A stretch of DNA of 44,238 bases. Origin: Clostridia bacterium (GTDB taxonomy: Bacteria; Bacillota; Clostridia; UMGS1883; UMGS1540). Both the position numbers and the translations under genes were made by a program. Of this stretch, positions 42,264 through 44,238 are shown one piece after another. The stretch lies in contig JAFZQX010000020.1 in NCBI GenBank assembly GCA_017620205.1, positions 1 to 44,238 of the forward strand, written 5' to 3'. The notes under the pieces are model-generated. The model saw nothing but the letters and a program-made list of their open reading frames with translations. It was not told the origin of the DNA and searched no databases. Every line of letters starts with the position of its first letter. Position 1 is the stretch's first letter.

Positions 42264-43145
42264 TTACTTAATATCACTTAAATAGTTACTTAAAACCCAA
42301 CCTTTACGTCCGTTATACGATATGAGTTTGAAATCACCGTACTCTGCTGAAAGCACATGAACGGTTTCCCCAAGAGGTATCTGCATTATTTCTGCACCCG
42401 ATGTATTTGCAGCGCTTCTTAACGTTATTGAAGAATTGCAGTTTACAACCAAGGCGTCTCCGACATATACCTGCGGCTCAAATTCCGATGTATAGTATCC
42501 GTTTATAAACCCGTATTTGTCATTATATTTAACGTAATAAAACCCGTTTCCAAAGTCTGAAATAAATGTAACAGAGTCAAAAAGCGGTATTTCGGCTTTA
42601 ACTTTTGCATCGTCCTCAGGATAGTAACGAAGGGAAATGTTTTCGTTACACAACACCACATAAAGAGTTGATCCGCTTACGGTTACATCAAACGGACTGT
42701 CATCTATATGTGTATAAGGGGTACCGACTGTCGTTATAATCACATCGCGGTTTTGATTATCCCAATAAACCTCGCAGCCGAGTGTTTCCGATATAACTCT
42801 TATCGGGACCATAGTTCTGTTTTCATATATACGCGGCGCAACAGATATTTCTTTGGCGCCGGCATTAGTATTTACATTACAGCTTCCGATATTAAGCTTA
42901 ATATAAGAACCTGTAGCGTTATTATTTACTGTAACCGACTGCTCTTCACCGTCCCACAAAACATCATACCCCATACCTTCGCTTATTGCACGAAGCGGTA
43001 CGAGCGTTCTGCCTTCAACTATGAAAGGCGCAACATCACAATTAATATAATCACCGTTTAATTTTATTCCTATATCATCTGCTAAAACCGCGAAAGCAGA
43101 ACATATAAATAACAACGCCAAAGTGAGAGATAATATTTTTTTCAT
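42264..43145 (-). CDS. Exported copper-amine-oxidase-N/stalk-domain protein with SH3-like repeats
   Basis: 293 aa. Signal peptide (MKKILSLTLALLFICSAFAVLA), then a copper amine oxidase N-terminal (stalk) domain pair: PFIVEGRTLVPLRAISEGMG with DVLWDGEEQSVTV, and APRIYENRTMVPIRVISETL with EVYWDNQNRDVII (about 25-135). Two SH3-like bacterial domains follow (about 155-225 and 228-293; SLRYYPEDDAKVKAEIP, YVKYNDKYGFINGYY; SITLRSAANTSGAEIMQIPL, GRKGWVLSNYL). Stalk domains are non-catalytic; the whole is probably a cell-wall-associated adaptor. ATG with GGAGG upstream. It lies 66 bases after the lipoprotein gene with a terminator between. Confidence 0.85.
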   Translation of the reverse strand: MKKILSLTLALLFICSAFAVLADDIGIKLNGDYINCDVAPFIVEGRTLVPLRAISEGMGYDVLWDGEEQSVTVNNNATGSYIKLNIGSCNVNTNAGAKEISVAPRIYENRTMVPIRVISETLGCEVYWDNQNRDVIITTVGTPYTHIDDSPFDVTVSGSTLYVVLCNENISLRYYPEDDAKVKAEIPLFDSVTFISDFGNGFYYVKYNDKYGFINGYYTSEFEPQVYVGDALVVNCNSSITLRSAANTSGAEIMQIPLGETVHVLSAEYGDFKLISYNGRKGWVLSNYLSDIK

Positions 43146-43176
43146 TTCATTTCCTCCATATTTATATTGTTTTAAT

Positions 43177-43209
43177 AAAAAAGCAGGGTATCATGAGCCC
43201 TGCTTTTTT
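43177..43209. terminator. Terminator between the lipoprotein and the stalk-domain gene
   Basis: AAAAAAGCAGGG/CCCTGCTTTTTT around an 8-base loop; T6 on both strands. Confidence 0.9.
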
Positions 43210-43210
43210 A

Positions 43211-43753
43211 TTAATAACTCCAGTAAAAGAGCTGCCATTTTCCGTCTTCAGGACGGGCGAACCACCACTGATAGTCATCATATTCCGTGTCGGAATCGCC
43301 CCATTCGCCGCTAACTTCAGTAGGGGAATGAAAATCCGTTTCAAACTCCATAACTTCCGTAAAGTTTTGTCCTTGAATACAATCATTCGCCCACTCAACA
43401 TTGTCTTCGATGTTTTTGTCATCGCCGCCAAATCTTATAGAGTGAACATCGCAGTCTCTCCATTTTGCAAATTTTCCGTTTATAATATTTATTGCTTCAT
43501 CCATGTCTTCTTTAGAAAAAACATCGGATTTGCCGTAATCAATCACAACTTCTGAGCTGTTGGATAAGTTTTCATCAGAATCATCTGCATCTGCAGGTTT
43601 TTCAGTTTCGGAATCTTCGGTGCTTGTATTACTTTCAACAACATTTGTTTCTTCGTTGTTTGCAGGTTCTTCATTTTGGGCGTTTTTATCGACGCAAGCA
43701 GACAAAGTAAACAAAAATGCAATCAAAACCATAGCTGATAATATTTTTCTCAT
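43211..43753 (-). CDS. Putative lipoprotein, unknown function
   Basis: 180 aa. Lipoprotein signal peptide with LSAC lipobox and lipidated C20; then a long low-complexity acidic linker rich in Glu, Asn, Ser, Thr, Asp (about 21-66), then a compact domain (about 68-180) with KEDMDEAINIINGKFAKW, DCDVHSIRFGGDD and a Trp-rich C-terminus (DYQWWFARPEDGKWQLFYWSY). I do not recognise the domain by name. The WQLFYW end and acidic linker are often seen in small surface lipoproteins of clostridia. ATG start with AAGGAG upstream. Confidence 0.85.
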   Translation of the reverse strand: MRKILSAMVLIAFLFTLSACVDKNAQNEEPANNEETNVVESNTSTEDSETEKPADADDSDENLSNSSEVVIDYGKSDVFSKEDMDEAINIINGKFAKWRDCDVHSIRFGGDDKNIEDNVEWANDCIQGQNFTEVMEFETDFHSPTEVSGEWGDSDTEYDDYQWWFARPEDGKWQLFYWSY

Positions 43754-43787
43754 GGATAAAACTCCTTATTTTAAATCAATATAAAAT

Positions 43788-43816
43788 AGTATAACACAAA
43801 AGAATGAATATGTAAA
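43788..43816 (-). promoter_or_regulatory. Promoter of the lipoprotein gene
   Basis: Minus-strand -35 TTTACA (43811-43816), 17-base spacer, -10 TATACT (43788-43793). From 43817 to 43916 I see no gene. Confidence 0.65.
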
Positions 43817-43916
43817 GTAAAATAATAATATTCTTTGAGTTCAATCCGAGTTTAATATTAATGCTTGAAATTTGAGATTGAAATTTCGAGCCGAATATTA
43901 ATAATAACACATAAAA

Positions 43917-43947
43917 GCCGCCGCAAGTAAACAGTGCTTGCGGCGGT
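43917..43947 (-). terminator. Terminator of tRNA-Arg
   Basis: GCCGCCGCAAG (43917-43927) pairs with CTTGCGGCGGT (43937-43947), one G-T; TTTTA follows on the minus strand, two bases after the tRNA 3' end. Confidence 0.85.
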
Positions 43948-43948
43948 G

Positions 43949-44025
43949 TGGCGTCCCAGAAGGGATTTGAACCCCCGACCCCACGCTTAGGAGGCGTGTG
44001 CTCTATCCAACTGAGCTACTGAGAC
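43949..44025 (-). tRNA. tRNA-Arg (anticodon CCU)
   Basis: 77 bases with encoded CCA. On the minus strand: acceptor GTCTCAG/CTGGGAC (one G-T), D-stem GCTC/GAGC with AGTTGGATA loop, anticodon stem CACGC/GCGTG with loop CTCCTAA (anticodon CCT, reading AGG), and T-arm GGGGG/CCCTT-type stem with TTCAAAT loop. All conserved positions fit. Its own promoter and terminator are present. tRNA-Arg genes are frequent integration sites, but no duplicated 3' end is seen here. Confidence 0.95.
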
Positions 44026-44038
44026 AAATGCAATTAAT

Positions 44039-44067
44039 ATTTTAACAGAAACGGAATGCATTGTCAA
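44039..44067 (-). promoter_or_regulatory. tRNA-Arg promoter
   Basis: Minus-strand -35 TTGACA (44062-44067), 17-base spacer, -10 TAAAAT (44039-44044). Confidence 0.8.
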
Positions 44068-44095
44068 TACAATCAAATCACATTAGAAAATTTGC

Positions 44096-44111
44096 ATTGT
44101 AGGTTTACAAT
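44096..44111 (+). promoter_or_regulatory. Dyad ATTGTA-GGTT-TACAAT (candidate operator)
   Basis: Perfect 6-base half-sites separated by four bases, in the leader or promoter region of a gene that starts just after the window. A weak plus-strand promoter, -35 TTGTCA (44061-44066) and -10 TAGAAA 17 bases on, would put it near the transcription start. The regulator is unknown. Confidence 0.4.
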
Positions 44112-44125
44112 AGATGTGTTACATT

Positions 44126-44238
44126 CCGGCATATTTTCATACGAGTAAACTCATATAAAAATATGTCGGCTAAAAAAGTAGCGAACAGAAACTTTTTGTG
44201 TTAAAGTTTAAGTACCACCAAAAACCACACAGAAAGGA
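44126..44238 (+). other. Structured leader of an unseen downstream gene
   Basis: A long imperfect hairpin, CCGGCATATTTTCATACGAGT (44126-44146) with the 21 bases 44149-44169, has 18 Watson-Crick pairs and a two-base spacer; no T-tract follows on either strand. A second stem AAACTTT/AAAGTTT follows near 44190-44211. The window ends in AGAAAGGA, a ribosome binding site, so a plus-strand gene must start within about ten bases beyond. This is compatible with a cis-acting leader RNA; I recognise no known riboswitch class. Confidence 0.4.

Noticed and set aside
43949-44025. tRNA-Arg as an attachment site of an integrated element
   Set aside because: No repeat of the tRNA 3' end, integrase or foreign-looking genes are visible on either side within the window.
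1-44238. CRISPR array, defence island, prophage or biosynthetic cluster
   Set aside because: No regularly spaced repeats, no Cas, restriction, toxin-antitoxin, phage structural or NRPS/PKS genes were found; nearly all space is filled by core genes.

Overview
The window looks like a chromosomal segment of an AT-rich, low-GC Gram-positive anaerobe (Bacillota, most likely class Clostridia). The pointers are TrmFO instead of TrmA, RNase J, RqcH, RbgA/YlqF, an HPr with both His15 and Ser46, a zinc-ligand L31, an L19 leader, the rplS-lepB-rbgA order, an ftsE-ftsX-M23-ctp cell-division cluster, a HydE hydrogenase maturase, many TTG/GTG starts and textbook TTGACA-17-TATAAT promoters. No rRNA, CRISPR array, intact transposase or prophage is present. 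Most of the window is core genome.

Layout. 1-540: a short run of hairpins that may be the right end or guide-RNA remnant of an IS200/IS605-like element, then a 54-codon orphan gene. 542-5854 (minus): trmFO, topA and uvrC (tRNA modification, supercoiling, nucleotide excision repair). 5940-6209: HPr. 6350-8659 (minus): a polar amino-acid ABC importer. 8745-12053 (minus): a YhaN/YhaO nuclease-type pair and rpmE. 12149-15203 (minus): glycerol-1-phosphate dehydrogenase, a D,D-carboxypeptidase and a YgjV-like membrane protein. 15379-19754 (plus): an alpha-galactoside/galactose operon (GH4 enzyme, AraC regulator, galT, galK). 20026-23670: sulfur amino-acid genes metY (behind a candidate Met/Cys-containing leader peptide) and cysK, with hydE between them on the other strand. 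23813-25691: rplS, lepB, rbgA. 25740-26840: a 5'-truncated Tyr-rich gene remnant and a PHP-family phosphatase. 26893-33779 (minus): a tight operon rnj, unknown 91-aa gene, pncB, rqcH, pgm. 33886-34872: a solitary, degenerate GlgD-like protein. 35231-40354 (plus): a PucR/CdaR-like regulator, ftsE, ftsX, an M23 murein hydrolase and a C-terminal processing protease. 40553-42195 (minus): an aminotransferase with its Lrp/AsnC regulator. 42264-43753 (minus): two exported proteins. 43949-44025 (minus): tRNA-Arg(CCU). The last 200 bases hold a structured leader for a plus-strand gene that begins just past the window.

How the genes work together. Galactosides are split by the GH4 enzyme and the galactose enters the Leloir steps through GalK and GalT, with phosphoglucomutase elsewhere in the window to connect to glycolysis. 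MetY and CysK both fix sulfide, and each has its own promoter with possible leader or operator structure. FtsEX is expected to gate the coiled-coil M23 hydrolase encoded next to it. RNase J and RqcH link RNA decay and stalled-ribosome rescue. I found no clear new multi-gene system. The signals most worth following are the metY leader peptide, the structured sequences at both window ends, the 91-aa conserved-looking gene after rnj, the orphan GlgD-like protein, and the dacF start site buried in a terminator hairpin.
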